The position numbers and the translations under genes were made by a program. A stretch of 64,000 bases of DNA from Chloroherpetonaceae bacterium. GTDB taxonomy: Bacteria > Bacteroidota > Chlorobiia > Chlorobiales > Thermochlorobacteraceae. This document shows, piece after piece, positions 32,757 to 41,742 of the stretch. Positions within the stretch are counted from its first letter, which is position 1. Each line of letters opens with the position of its first letter. The stretch is taken from NCBI GenBank assembly GCA_025055975.1, contig JANWWM010000071.1:1-64000 (forward strand), in the 5' to 3' direction. Below the pieces are notes generated by a model, which did no database searches, was not told the origin of the DNA, and saw only the letters and a list, made by a program, of their open reading frames with translations.

Positions 32757-35528
32757 TTACTTGACGAAAAGCATCTTCTTGACGCTCGCAAATTCGCCCG
32801 CCGAGAGACGATAAAAATACGTTCCGCTCACGAGATTGCTGGCGTCAAACGTGACGCTATGTTGCCCCGCCGATTGCCGCTCGCTGACGAGCGTGGCGAT
32901 TTCGCGCCCAAGCACGTCGTAGACTTTCAGCGTAACGAAACTCGCCGTCGGAATCCGATAGCGAATGACGGTCGACGGGTTGAACGGGTTGGGATAGTTT
33001 TGCTCCAACTCAAACGTTTGCGCTCGTTCCGCCATGCGCTCTCTGATCGAGGACAACAAGACTTGCACGCCCACTTTGACGAGTTCAGGCGAGCTGGGCG
33101 CGTTGCTGACGATGCGCAGCGTGTCTCGATACGACCCTGCGACGAAAGGCAGCGCCGTGATGGCGATCGTATCGCTCGACTGCGGCGGAATCGAGAACGT
33201 TCGGCGCGACAGGCGCAGGTTCGGCAACGACGTTTGAACGTCGGAAACGACGAGCGTGCCATTGCCATTGTTGAAGAGGCGAATCGTGTCGGAAACGGGC
33301 GCGTTGGAAACGACGAGCGCGAGCGAATCTCTGGAAAGGCTCATCAACGCGACGCGGATCGTGAACGCGCCGCTCGTCGCGACGGGGTCGCCGTCGAGAT
33401 TGTCGCTCACGCGCACCCGCGCGCTCGATGTCGGAATCGGCGGCACGCTCCAAGCGAAAGAGCCAAGCGAGCCGGGCACGTTGTCGGCGATGAGTCGCCA
33501 CGCGCTATCGGCGTGGGGCTGGAACTCGATTTTCACGCGCGGAATGTTGGTCGCCGTCCAAACGATGTTTTGATTTGCGCCGAAGTTCACGATGGCGTTG
33601 GGCGCGGGCGACGACAAGGCAAGCGTTTGCGCGTTGCTCGTTGGAACCGCGTAAGACACCGAGAGTTTGGCGATGCGCGACGTTTGCAACGCCAAGAGCG
33701 TGGCGCGGTCAATGAAGAGAAAGCCCGAATTCGAACCCGTGAGCGGGATTTGTCGGAAAGCGTCGCCGCGATTGAGCGACAGGTAACTATTGCCGCCGCC
33801 ATACACGCCGAAGACCATCACGTTTGGGTCGTCGCGCGCGATGTCCACGCCCCATGCCGAGCCGACGGTCGAGATGGTCGTCCAAGTTCTGCCATAGTCG
33901 GTCGTGCGTTGCACGCCGCCGCTCGACCACTGCGTTACGAAACCGAGCGCGGGATTGTGGATTCCGTTGGCGAGCATTGGCATTTCGCTTCCCGTGCCTG
34001 TGTAGACATTCGTCCAAGTGCGACCCTCGTCGGTTGATCGCCATAAGCGCGATTGACCGCTTCCCGTGATGCCGTCGGCGCACCACATCACGTTGGCGCT
34101 GTCGCCTCGGACGATTTGCAAGTCGCACGGACTTCGGAACTGCGTAACGGCGACCGTGTCCCAAGTCGATCCAAAGTCGGTCGAGCGATACAGGCGCGCG
34201 TTGGCGTTTTGCGGGTTGCCTTGCGCTTCGGGCGCGTAGTAGACGATTTCGGGATTGTCGGGACTCATTTCAAGCGGCATGCCGTAGTTGGTGTAGGTCG
34301 CCGTGATGGTGGTCGTCCAAGTTTGTCCCGCGTTGGTGGTTTTGACGACGCGCTGACGCGAAACGGCGGCAATCCACGTGTTGCTATCTCGGTGCGAGAC
34401 GTAGAACGAATGGATTTGGGTCGCGTTGGGAATCGTGGCGATTTGCGTCCAAGTTTCGCCCAAGTCCGTGCTGCGAATGACCGCGCCGCTGCCCGCCGCG
34501 TAGATGGTGCGTTTATCGAACGGCGAGTGAACGAGCGTGTTGCCGATGAACGAGCCGCTTCGCGTTTGAATCCACGAGGCGTTGATGGTCGTGCCCGTTG
34601 GCAGTTGCCATGTCGCGCCGCCGTCGGTGGTGCGCAAAACGGCGTTGTTCCGTTCGCTTACCGCCCAACCTTTGAGATGATTGAAGAAATAGACGCGCGA
34701 TAGCGGCGCATGCATTTCGTGCTGTCCCCAGATGTATGACTGGTCTCGATTGGTGGTTCGGCGAATGAATCCGCCTCCGCCAATGAAGAAGACCGAGTCC
34801 GCGCTTTGCGCATAAACGCCCGTCACGTCGGAGCGCGAATCGGTTTTGAAGTTCAATTCCACCCAATTGTTGCCGCCGTCAAGGCTTTTGAACGCCAAGC
34901 CGTCTTCGCCAACGACATAAACGACGTCGCCTTTGGCGCTCACGGAGAAAATTTCTTTGCCCGTCCAGAGCGGATTGCTGATGTCCGTCCAACTTTCGCC
35001 GCCATCGGTCGTGCGTTGCATCTTGCCGTTTTTGGCGACGACGAAACCCACCTGATTGTCGCGGAAACTCAAAGCGTTGAATTGTTCGGGCGAGGCGGGC
35101 GTTTTGGAATCCCACGTCGCGCCGCCGTTGGTGGTCTTGAACATCGCGCCGTTTGAGCCGACGAGAAAGCCCGTTTGAGCGTTGAGAAATTGAATGTCGG
35201 TGAATTTCGTCGTCGGACTTGCGAGCGAGAGGCTTTGCCATGTGTCGCCGAAATTGGTCGTGCGGTAAAGTTTGCCGCTATCGCCCGCTACCCAGACGGT
35301 TGCCCCAAGCGAATGAACGGCGCGGAGCGCGCTTGACCCCAAAACGAACTGCGCCCACGTCGCGCCGCCATCGACGGAGCGAAAGACTCTGCCGCCGTTT
35401 CCCACCGCCCAAACCACGTCGCCATCGGCGGAATGCACGTCGTAGAATCCTTGCGGTTGCGCAGAAAGCGTTTGAACGGCGATTGCGGCGAGGAGGGTTG
35501 CGAGCGAAAAGCGCGAGACGATGGTCAT
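32757..35528 (-). CDS. T9SS-exported Ycf48/BNR beta-propeller protein
   Basis: A 923-aa secreted protein. After a signal peptide (MTIVSRFSLATLLAAIAVQTLSAQ by eye, ending at about residue 24) come many repeats with the Ycf48/BNR signature, such as FRSVDGGATWAQF, YRTTNFGDTWQSL and FKTTNGGATWDSK, to about residue 620, forming one or two beta-propellers. Residues about 635-735 are Ig-like, residues 735-835 a further beta domain, and the end is a T9SS sorting domain (LEQNYPNPFNPSTVIRY). Ycf48 itself assists photosystem II, but in this group the repeats serve generic secreted propellers. Middle gene of the operon. Confidence 0.87.
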   Translation of the reverse strand: MTIVSRFSLATLLAAIAVQTLSAQPQGFYDVHSADGDVVWAVGNGGRVFRSVDGGATWAQFVLGSSALRAVHSLGATVWVAGDSGKLYRTTNFGDTWQSLSLASPTTKFTDIQFLNAQTGFLVGSNGAMFKTTNGGATWDSKTPASPEQFNALSFRDNQVGFVVAKNGKMQRTTDGGESWTDISNPLWTGKEIFSVSAKGDVVYVVGEDGLAFKSLDGGNNWVELNFKTDSRSDVTGVYAQSADSVFFIGGGGFIRRTTNRDQSYIWGQHEMHAPLSRVYFFNHLKGWAVSERNNAVLRTTDGGATWQLPTGTTINASWIQTRSGSFIGNTLVHSPFDKRTIYAAGSGAVIRSTDLGETWTQIATIPNATQIHSFYVSHRDSNTWIAAVSRQRVVKTTNAGQTWTTTITATYTNYGMPLEMSPDNPEIVYYAPEAQGNPQNANARLYRSTDFGSTWDTVAVTQFRSPCDLQIVRGDSANVMWCADGITGSGQSRLWRSTDEGRTWTNVYTGTGSEMPMLANGIHNPALGFVTQWSSGGVQRTTDYGRTWTTISTVGSAWGVDIARDDPNVMVFGVYGGGNSYLSLNRGDAFRQIPLTGSNSGFLFIDRATLLALQTSRIAKLSVSYAVPTSNAQTLALSSPAPNAIVNFGANQNIVWTATNIPRVKIEFQPHADSAWRLIADNVPGSLGSFAWSVPPIPTSSARVRVSDNLDGDPVATSGAFTIRVALMSLSRDSLALVVSNAPVSDTIRLFNNGNGTLVVSDVQTSLPNLRLSRRTFSIPPQSSDTIAITALPFVAGSYRDTLRIVSNAPSSPELVKVGVQVLLSSIRERMAERAQTFELEQNYPNPFNPSTVIRYRIPTASFVTLKVYDVLGREIATLVSERQSAGQHSVTFDASNLVSGTYFYRLSAGEFASVKKMLFVK

Positions 35529-35563
35529 TGTTTCGTTGCGTCGTTGGATTTGTTGATTGCACG

Positions 35564-37597
35564 CTATTCGAGCAGTCGCGCAATGACTTCCACCTCGCCC
35601 AATCCGAGAAGCGACACGTCGTCGGATTCGAGCGATATTCGCGCTTCGTTAATTGGAAGATCGCCGACTGCGACGCGCAGGCTCTTTTGCGAGTCGCGCA
35701 GTTCCGAAAAAGCGTAGTCTTTGATTTTTTGCGACTGCCAAAATAACTCAATTCGCCCTTTCTTCACAGTGATTGCGGGCACATTTACGCTTTTTTTCGA
35801 AACGGGATAAAGGACGATTTCGCGGGCGACGATGGGGAGTTCCCATTTCAAGTTCAGATGGGCTTCTCGGCTTGGGGCGGCAATCCATGCCGCCGTGTCC
35901 GCGCCGATTTCCGCTTGCCTATCGACCGCTCTGCGCGCATGGAAGCGCATGCCGTCCCGCTCCCATTCGGAACTTGCCCACACGTCCGCCGACGTCGCCA
36001 CGTTGAACCATTGCGAGAGGGCGTTGTTCATCGGAACCTCGATAAGCGTGTGTCCGACGTGGCAACCGACGCATTTCGTTCCCGCGCCTTTGCGCTCGGA
36101 GTTCAAGCCCGCCACATGCGCGAACTTGCCGCTCGTCGTCGCGAGCACTCGACCGCGAGAGTCCACAAGTTGCTCGAAGAGCGGAACTTCCGCGGGCGCG
36201 TCGGGAACGCGGATGCCGCCGTCGTCGTCAATCGGGACTTCTCGAAACAACAGCGCGACGTCCTTCCCATCGGCGTTCTTGCGTTGCACGTTCATAAAGA
36301 AGCGCACCCTTGCGCCTTTCGCAATTTTTGGCGCGTCGAGCATTGGCTCATCGACTTTGCCGTTCATAAACACGTTGAAGCAATCGAAGCGAAACGAATG
36401 TTGCTCGTAGTAATCGGTTGGCTCGTCGATTGGCGGCTGTTCGTTGGCGAGTTCGAGCTGGTCTTTGAACAGCGTCGGAACGGGACGCGGCGCGATGGGA
36501 ACGGCGCAGAGTTCGTCGGTCTCTGGCAAATCCAAAACCTTTTTGCGAACCGAGCCGAGCGAGTCGGTTAGATACAACCCAAAGGTTTTGCCCTTGTCTC
36601 TTTGCGCGCAGAGGATTTTGTTCGGCGCGATTTCGACGGCGTCGACGGACGCGACTTCCAACGGGGTAATCGTGATGGGCAGGCTCGCGCCTTTTTTGAA
36701 TCGGCGAATGACGACCGTGTCGGAGCGTTCAAGCATCGAGAGCGACGAGGCGAACACGCATAGCAAATCGCCGTTGCTCATCAGGCGCGGCTTGTAGGCT
36801 TGCAATCCCGCTCGCGTTCTCGGAAAGCCCGCGTAGAGTTTGAGTTCGTCGCCATCGGGCTTTGCCGTGATGGCGTGCCACACGTTGCCCACGTCGTCGG
36901 TCAGGGCTTGGGCAGGGTTTCGCGCGACGCCGTCTTTGGTTTGATCGCTCGGCAAATCGATGTTGAGCCACCACCGCGCAAAGACGATTCTGCCCTCCGC
37001 CAAATCCATCGTGGGTTCTTCCGCGCCGTTTCTTTCCGTCGTGATGCGATGCAAGCGACTTCCGTCGAGATTGACGACGAAAAGGTTGCTCGTTCTCGCG
37101 CCGCCCAACTGCGCCAGGGAAGGATAGCGCGTCGAGGCGAAGACGATTTTTTCCTCGTCCATATAGCACGGGTCGAAATCGTCGTAACGCTCGAACAGCG
37201 CGGCGATTTCGCCAAAGCGCGACAGGTCGATGTTGCGGTCGGTCTTCGTGATGGCGCGCAAGCCTTTGCCATCAATGCCGATTTCGTAAATGCGCCAAGA
37301 ACTGTCGGGATGCGCCAGACCCGAAAACAGCAGCCGTTTCGCGTCGTAGGACACGCTCACGTCGGCAACATCGAAAAATTGCGGCGCAAGGCGACGCAGT
37401 TTGCCGCTTCGCTCGCGCACGAACAGTTTTCCGCCCACTTTGAGCGTTCTGCCCTTTGGACCAATGCCCGAAATCGCTCCGTCGGGCGCGGGATTTCGGG
37501 CGACAAAGGCGATCGGCGGCAAGTCGTCGAGCGGCGCGAAACTCGCGTTGAAGGCGACGACGAGAAAACTCAAAACCGCCACTCCAAAAGCGCGCAT
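35564..37597 (-). CDS. Secreted PD40 beta-propeller c-type cytochrome-like protein
   Basis: A 677-aa protein with an N-terminal hydrophobic segment (MRAFGVAVLSFLVVAFNASF). Residues 60-380 have TolB/PD40-type propeller signatures (VSVSYDAKRLLFSG, EEKIVFASTRYPS, TSNLFVVNLDGSRLHRIT). The order resembles the hydrazine-synthase alpha-subunit-like proteins. One c-type heme site, CVGCH, is at residues 509-513. Residues about 525-677 look like a discoidin/F5-8-type domain. There is no T9SS tail. It is the first gene of the operon and could carry electrons at the cell surface or recognise a substrate; neither is shown. Confidence 0.75.
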   Translation of the reverse strand: MRAFGVAVLSFLVVAFNASFAPLDDLPPIAFVARNPAPDGAISGIGPKGRTLKVGGKLFVRERSGKLRRLAPQFFDVADVSVSYDAKRLLFSGLAHPDSSWRIYEIGIDGKGLRAITKTDRNIDLSRFGEIAALFERYDDFDPCYMDEEKIVFASTRYPSLAQLGGARTSNLFVVNLDGSRLHRITTERNGAEEPTMDLAEGRIVFARWWLNIDLPSDQTKDGVARNPAQALTDDVGNVWHAITAKPDGDELKLYAGFPRTRAGLQAYKPRLMSNGDLLCVFASSLSMLERSDTVVIRRFKKGASLPITITPLEVASVDAVEIAPNKILCAQRDKGKTFGLYLTDSLGSVRKKVLDLPETDELCAVPIAPRPVPTLFKDQLELANEQPPIDEPTDYYEQHSFRFDCFNVFMNGKVDEPMLDAPKIAKGARVRFFMNVQRKNADGKDVALLFREVPIDDDGGIRVPDAPAEVPLFEQLVDSRGRVLATTSGKFAHVAGLNSERKGAGTKCVGCHVGHTLIEVPMNNALSQWFNVATSADVWASSEWERDGMRFHARRAVDRQAEIGADTAAWIAAPSREAHLNLKWELPIVAREIVLYPVSKKSVNVPAITVKKGRIELFWQSQKIKDYAFSELRDSQKSLRVAVGDLPINEARISLESDDVSLLGLGEVEVIARLLE

Positions 37598-37682
37598 CGA
37601 TTCGTTCCAGTTCGTTGAGGCGAAAATACGCGAGAACGCTCATTCCATTCGCAATTGACGAGTCGCGTCTCGCCATCTCTCT

Positions 37683-37785
37683 CGGATTCCTCGCTTCCGC
37701 TCGAAATGACAAACGATCTCCGCTCGGAATCGCGCGCGCAAACGCTTCGTCATTCTGAACGGAGCGAAGCGAAGTGAAGAATCCA
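37683..37785. repeat. Two partial copies of a dispersed repeat, arranged back to back
   Basis: GGATTCCTCGCTTCCGCTCG leading to AAATGAC ends at 37710, and CGTCATTCTGAACGGAGCGA leading to GAATCCAC runs 37748-37785. The first is the reverse complement of the second's type. They match the arms of the elements at 47992-48104 and 48149-48247. These sequences occur many times in genomes of this group and read as 'SERSEES'-like peptides when translated. The surrounding stretch 37598-37954 holds no convincing gene. Confidence 0.6.
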
Positions 37786-37954
37786 CAACCTTGCCCTCGT
37801 TCTAACTGCGTCAGAATTATTCCCTTCTCCTTCATCAAGGAGAGAGGTTGGGGGTGAGGTAGATTCCTCGCTCATTGCGCCCGTTTCCCGAAAGAAATCC
37901 GTTTGCGTAGATTCTGCCGACGCTATGACATCAACGAAAGAAAAGGAGAAAACA

Positions 37955-38464
37955 ATGTTGCGACTCACGATTGACAAACCGCTTGCCAAAAACGGCAAAA
38001 TGATTGACTTCACAAAAGAGCATTTTTCAAAAATGGAGGGCATTATGGGACTTGTGTATGCGGATATCGAACTTATCAACGCTGATTACATCGGCTTGGC
38101 GGCGCGCGGTTTTATCAAGCCTGAAGATGTGCTAAGCGTCAAAGTGCGCGCGTTGGCGGATAGCGGCGCGTATATGCTTGGCATCAACGAGCGCATCGCG
38201 GAACAACTCGACTTGCGCGTCTTGGGCGAAGAAATTTTCACGATGGCAAACGAAGAACGCCAACGCCTCAAAATCGTCGGACCGATTGAAGTGCGTTTCA
38301 AGAATCGTCGCTGCACCGCCGATGCCGTCGTGCTTGGCGAAAACACCGAAGTCTTGCTTGGCTCCATCGTGATGGAAGATTTGGACGTCATTATCGACCC
38401 AAAGCGACAAGAACTCACGCTGCCGCCCGACCGCCCTTACCTTGCCGAAAAGCATATGAAGTAA
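37955..38464 (+). CDS. Retropepsin-like (clan AA) aspartic protease
   Basis: A 169-aa protein with the retroviral-type aspartic protease pattern: LSVKVRALADSGAYMLGINE, with Asp69-Ser-Gly as the catalytic triad (usually DTG/DSG), then PIEVRFKNRRCTADAVVLGE and VLLGSIVMEDLDVIIDPKRQEL. Most relatives begin at MGLVYADIELINAD (base 38045, with GGAGGG just upstream). Here an ATG at 37955 has a good Shine-Dalgarno (AGGAGA) and adds 30 residues. I take 37955; the shorter start is a real alternative. The biological role of this family is not established. Confidence 0.75.
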   Translation: MLRLTIDKPLAKNGKMIDFTKEHFSKMEGIMGLVYADIELINADYIGLAARGFIKPEDVLSVKVRALADSGAYMLGINERIAEQLDLRVLGEEIFTMANEERQRLKIVGPIEVRFKNRRCTADAVVLGENTEVLLGSIVMEDLDVIIDPKRQELTLPPDRPYLAEKHMK

Positions 38465-38507
38465 CGTTGCCGCAATCGCCTGTCGCTTGCTCTCGCGGGA
38501 ACTCCCG

Positions 38508-39728
38508 ATGAACGTCAAAACGCTTGGACAAGTCTTCACCCCAAAATTCATCGTCAGAGAAATGCTTGCCCTGCGCAGAAACGCGGGGCGAATTTTAGAG
38601 CCTTCGTGCGGCAATGGCGCGTTTTCAAACGAACTGCCCGAATGCGTCGCCATTGAACTCGACGCAAGCCAAGCCCCTCGCAACGCGCTCGTGATGGATT
38701 TCTTTGATTTTCCCGCATCGGAAAAATTCGAGACCATCATCGGAAATCCGCCCTACGTGCGCTTTCAAGACATTTTGCCCGACACGAAAAAGAAACTTTC
38801 GCTTGCGCGCTTCGATGGGCGAAGCAATCTTTATCTCTTCTTCATCGAAAAGTGCGTTCAGCATCTTGCCCCACGCGGCGAACTCATTTTCATCACGCCG
38901 CGCGATTTTCTCAAAGCCACATCGAGCCGCAAACTCAACGACTACCTCTACAAACAAGGCACGATAACCGATTGGATTGAACTCGGCGATAGGCGCATCT
39001 TTGAGGGCTTTGCGCCCAACTGCGCGATTTGGCGGTTCGAGAAAGACGACTTTTCGCGCAAGACGAATTTCACGAGCGAAGATGGACGCAAAGAAACGCG
39101 AACCTTTGCTTGCGCGAGCGGTCAACTGCTTTTCCTGAACGCCGATTACGTCGTGCCGTTCAGCGACGTCTTTTTCGTGAAAGTGGGCGCGGTGAGCGGC
39201 GACGACGAAATTTTTGCGAGCGAGGAATTTGGCAACCGCGACTTCGTTTGCTCCACGACGGCAAAAGACGGCAGAACGCGCCGAATGATTTTCAACGCCA
39301 AGTCGCCTTATCTCGAACGGTTCAAGTCGCGCTTGCTCTCGCGGCGCATCAAAAAGTTTGACGAATCAAACTGGTGGACTTGGGGACGCAGTCATTATCA
39401 AAGTTCGGAAAAGCGAATCTATGTGAATTGCAAGACGCGCAACCCTCGTCCGTTTTTCTTGCACCCGTGCAACGATTACGATGGCTCCGTGCTGGCGATT
39501 TTTCCGAAAAATCAGGACGCGAATTTGAACGAACTCTGCGAGGCGCTGAACGGCGTGAATTGGGCTGAACTTGGCTTCGCATGCGACGGCAGGTTTCTTT
39601 TTTCGCAACGCGCGTTGGAGCGATGTTTGTTGCCCGAAGCCTTCCGCGAGTTTGCGCCCGCTATGAAGCCTTGCGAGTTGGCGTTTGAGCCGCTTTTCTC
39701 GGCGCGGCTCATTGCTCGACGAGATTGA
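38508..39728 (+). CDS. Orphan DNA adenine methyltransferase
   Basis: A 406-aa N6-adenine DNA methyltransferase of the TaqI/HindIII-like type. Motif X is MNVKTLGQVFTPKFIV at the N-terminus, motif I is ILEPSCGNGAF (residues about 30-40), and the catalytic motif IV is NPPYVRF (residue about 80). The C-terminal half is the target-recognition region. No restriction endonuclease is next to it, so it is an orphan or part of a broken system. The ATG at 38508 is preferred over the upstream TTG. Its tail overlaps the converging efflux gene by 20 bases. Confidence 0.87.
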   Translation: MNVKTLGQVFTPKFIVREMLALRRNAGRILEPSCGNGAFSNELPECVAIELDASQAPRNALVMDFFDFPASEKFETIIGNPPYVRFQDILPDTKKKLSLARFDGRSNLYLFFIEKCVQHLAPRGELIFITPRDFLKATSSRKLNDYLYKQGTITDWIELGDRRIFEGFAPNCAIWRFEKDDFSRKTNFTSEDGRKETRTFACASGQLLFLNADYVVPFSDVFFVKVGAVSGDDEIFASEEFGNRDFVCSTTAKDGRTRRMIFNAKSPYLERFKSRLLSRRIKKFDESNWWTWGRSHYQSSEKRIYVNCKTRNPRPFFLHPCNDYDGSVLAIFPKNQDANLNELCEALNGVNWAELGFACDGRFLFSQRALERCLLPEAFREFAPAMKPCELAFEPLFSARLIARRD

Positions 39729-40767
39729 GCGAGACCGTCATTCCGCTTCGCGCTTGCAGAACGCCCGTCGTGAGCACCGTGTCGCCCGCCTTCAAGCCGC
39801 TCGTGACGAGCGCTTCTTTTTCCGTGCGCAATCCGACCGTAACGGTTTGTTCGGCGACCTTCCCGTTGCGAATCACGAAGACCTTTTGCGATTTGAGTTC
39901 GGGCACGAGCGCTTCGGTGGGAACCATCAAAGCGTCCTTGATTTCTTGCAAGACGAGTTCGACGTCGGCAAACGCGCCCGCGATGAGTTCGCCGTCTTTG
40001 TTCGGATGAATGGCGCGCAGTTGAAGCGTGCGCGTGTTCAGGTCGATGCGCGGCTCGATGGCGTAGACTTTGGCTTCAAAGGTTTTTGGCGAGCTTTGAA
40101 CGCGAAAGAAGACTTTGTCGCCGACGCGCGCTTGCGAAGCGTATTTTTCGGGAATGGAAAAATCGAGCTTGATGGGCGTGGAATTTTGCAAGGTCGCAAT
40201 GCGCGTCGCGGGCGAGACGTAACTGCCTTCGCTTACGTAGCGCAAGCCGATTTTGCCAGCGAAGGGCGCGCGAATTTCGGTTCGATCGATTTGCGCTTTG
40301 AGCGCGTCCAATTGCGCTTTGAGCGAATGGAGTTCGTTGAGCGCGACGTCGTATTCTTCTTGGCTTGCGGCTTTTTGAGCGAGCAACTCGCGCTGTCGGG
40401 CTTCGCGCAGTTCGGCAAGGCGCAATTGCGACTCGACGCGCTTTTTTTGCGCCTGCAACTCGTCGTCGTTGAGTTTCAAGAGCAACTGATTGCGCCCAAC
40501 GCTCGCGCCTTCTTGAAAGAAGATTTTGCTAACTTTGCCCGCGATTTCGCTTCGCAAGTCCACTTCCTCGTTGGCGAGAAGCGTGCCCGTCGCATAGACT
40601 TTGTTCTCCAAAACGCGCGGTTTGAGCACGACGGCGTTGACGGAGAGCGGCGCGGGCGCGACAGCCGACGCCGTCGGCGTTTTTTTCGCGCTGAACATCT
40701 TGGGAAGAGCCAACAGCGAAAGAGCGGCGACCAACGCGATCCCCCAAACGACGCGCGATTTGTTCAT
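39709..40767 (-). CDS. RND efflux periplasmic adaptor protein
   Basis: A 352-aa membrane-fusion protein of the RND/MFP family. It has an N-terminal anchor (residues 5-22), a biotinyl-lipoyl half-motif (TGTLLANEEVDLRSEIAGKV and RAPFAGKIGLRYVSEGSYV), an alpha-helical hairpin between them (about residues 95-160), and a beta-barrel (LDFSIPEKYASQARVGDKV). The cognate RND pump and outer-membrane factor are absent here, so this is a lone adaptor. The frame is open to 40890, but the membrane anchor sets the start at 40767. Confidence 0.92.
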   Translation of the reverse strand: MNKSRVVWGIALVAALSLLALPKMFSAKKTPTASAVAPAPLSVNAVVLKPRVLENKVYATGTLLANEEVDLRSEIAGKVSKIFFQEGASVGRNQLLLKLNDDELQAQKKRVESQLRLAELREARQRELLAQKAASQEEYDVALNELHSLKAQLDALKAQIDRTEIRAPFAGKIGLRYVSEGSYVSPATRIATLQNSTPIKLDFSIPEKYASQARVGDKVFFRVQSSPKTFEAKVYAIEPRIDLNTRTLQLRAIHPNKDGELIAGAFADVELVLQEIKDALMVPTEALVPELKSQKVFVIRNGKVAEQTVTVGLRTEKEALVTSGLKAGDTVLTTGVLQARSGMTVSLNLVEQ

Positions 40768-40812
40768 TCGCTTTTGAGTGAGTTGAACTTCATAAACTAA
40801 ACGGAGGCGACC

Positions 40813-41739
40813 TTGTTCCAAAACAAAATCTTGCGAAACTTGCTCATCGTAGCCGTCATCGTCGGCGTTTATTTCCTCATTCAATCGCAAAATAAAAAAG
40901 AAGACGTCGCAACGACGGCGAAAACTTCGCCGCCCGTCAGGTCAGAAGAAACGCCCGCCGAATCCAAAAGCGCAACGTCCAAACCCGCCACCCGTCCTTC
41001 CACTTACTTCGATCTTCACGCGCCGCTCGGCGTTCCGAAAGACAGCGATCCAAGCGACGACTATTTGATGGAAAAGCCGCAATACGTTCTCTCCTACAAC
41101 AACGCGCGCGGCGGCGCCAACTGGGTCGCTTGGAACTTGAACGACAGTTGGTTCGGAACGGTCGAGCGCAGGCAAGGGCAATTCATCACCGACACGTCTC
41201 TTCCCGAAGGCTATCAACGCATCACGCACGACGACTACACGGGAAGCGGCTTCGATCGCGGGCACATGGTTCGCTCCGAAGAACGCACGCGCACCCGCGA
41301 AGACAACGACGCGACGTTTTTGATGACCAACATTCTGCCGCAATATCACGACCTTAACGCGGGTCCGTGGCTTTCGCTCGAAGAATACTGCGAAGTGTTG
41401 GCGAGAAAGAAAAACAAAGAACTCTACATCATCGCGGGCGGCATATACGACAAAAACCCCGACTATCTCAACGGCAAAGGCAAAGGGCGCGTGGCGATTC
41501 CAAAATCCACTTGGAAAATCGTCGTCGTCTTGGAGCGCGGACAAGGCTTGAAGGACGTAACGAAGGACACGCGCGTCATCGCCGTCAACATGCCCAACGC
41601 GCAGGGCAAGGAGTTCAAAAAATCGGGCTGGCGCAAATACCTTACGACCGTCGACGAATTGGAGAGGCTCACGGGCTACGATTTTCTTTCCAACGTGCCA
41701 GCCGACATTCAAGCCGTCATTGAAAGCAAAACCGATTGA
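40813..41739 (+). CDS. Membrane-anchored DNA/RNA non-specific endonuclease (NUC1)
   Basis: A 308-aa nuclease. One N-terminal membrane helix (ILRNLLIVAVIVGVYFLI) is followed by a Ser/Pro/Lys-rich linker (residues 28-60) and the beta-beta-alpha-Me nuclease domain. The active site FDRGHMVRSEERT has catalytic His151, with a metal-binding Asn in FLMTNILPQ. Such enzymes cut single- and double-stranded DNA and RNA without sequence specificity, here on the outer face of the inner membrane. The start is TTG, backed by GGAGG at 40803-40807. In this location it could process incoming DNA or scavenge nucleotides; that is a guess. Confidence 0.92.
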   Translation: MFQNKILRNLLIVAVIVGVYFLIQSQNKKEDVATTAKTSPPVRSEETPAESKSATSKPATRPSTYFDLHAPLGVPKDSDPSDDYLMEKPQYVLSYNNARGGANWVAWNLNDSWFGTVERRQGQFITDTSLPEGYQRITHDDYTGSGFDRGHMVRSEERTRTREDNDATFLMTNILPQYHDLNAGPWLSLEEYCEVLARKKNKELYIIAGGIYDKNPDYLNGKGKGRVAIPKSTWKIVVVLERGQGLKDVTKDTRVIAVNMPNAQGKEFKKSGWRKYLTTVDELERLTGYDFLSNVPADIQAVIESKTD

Positions 41740-41742
41740 ACC

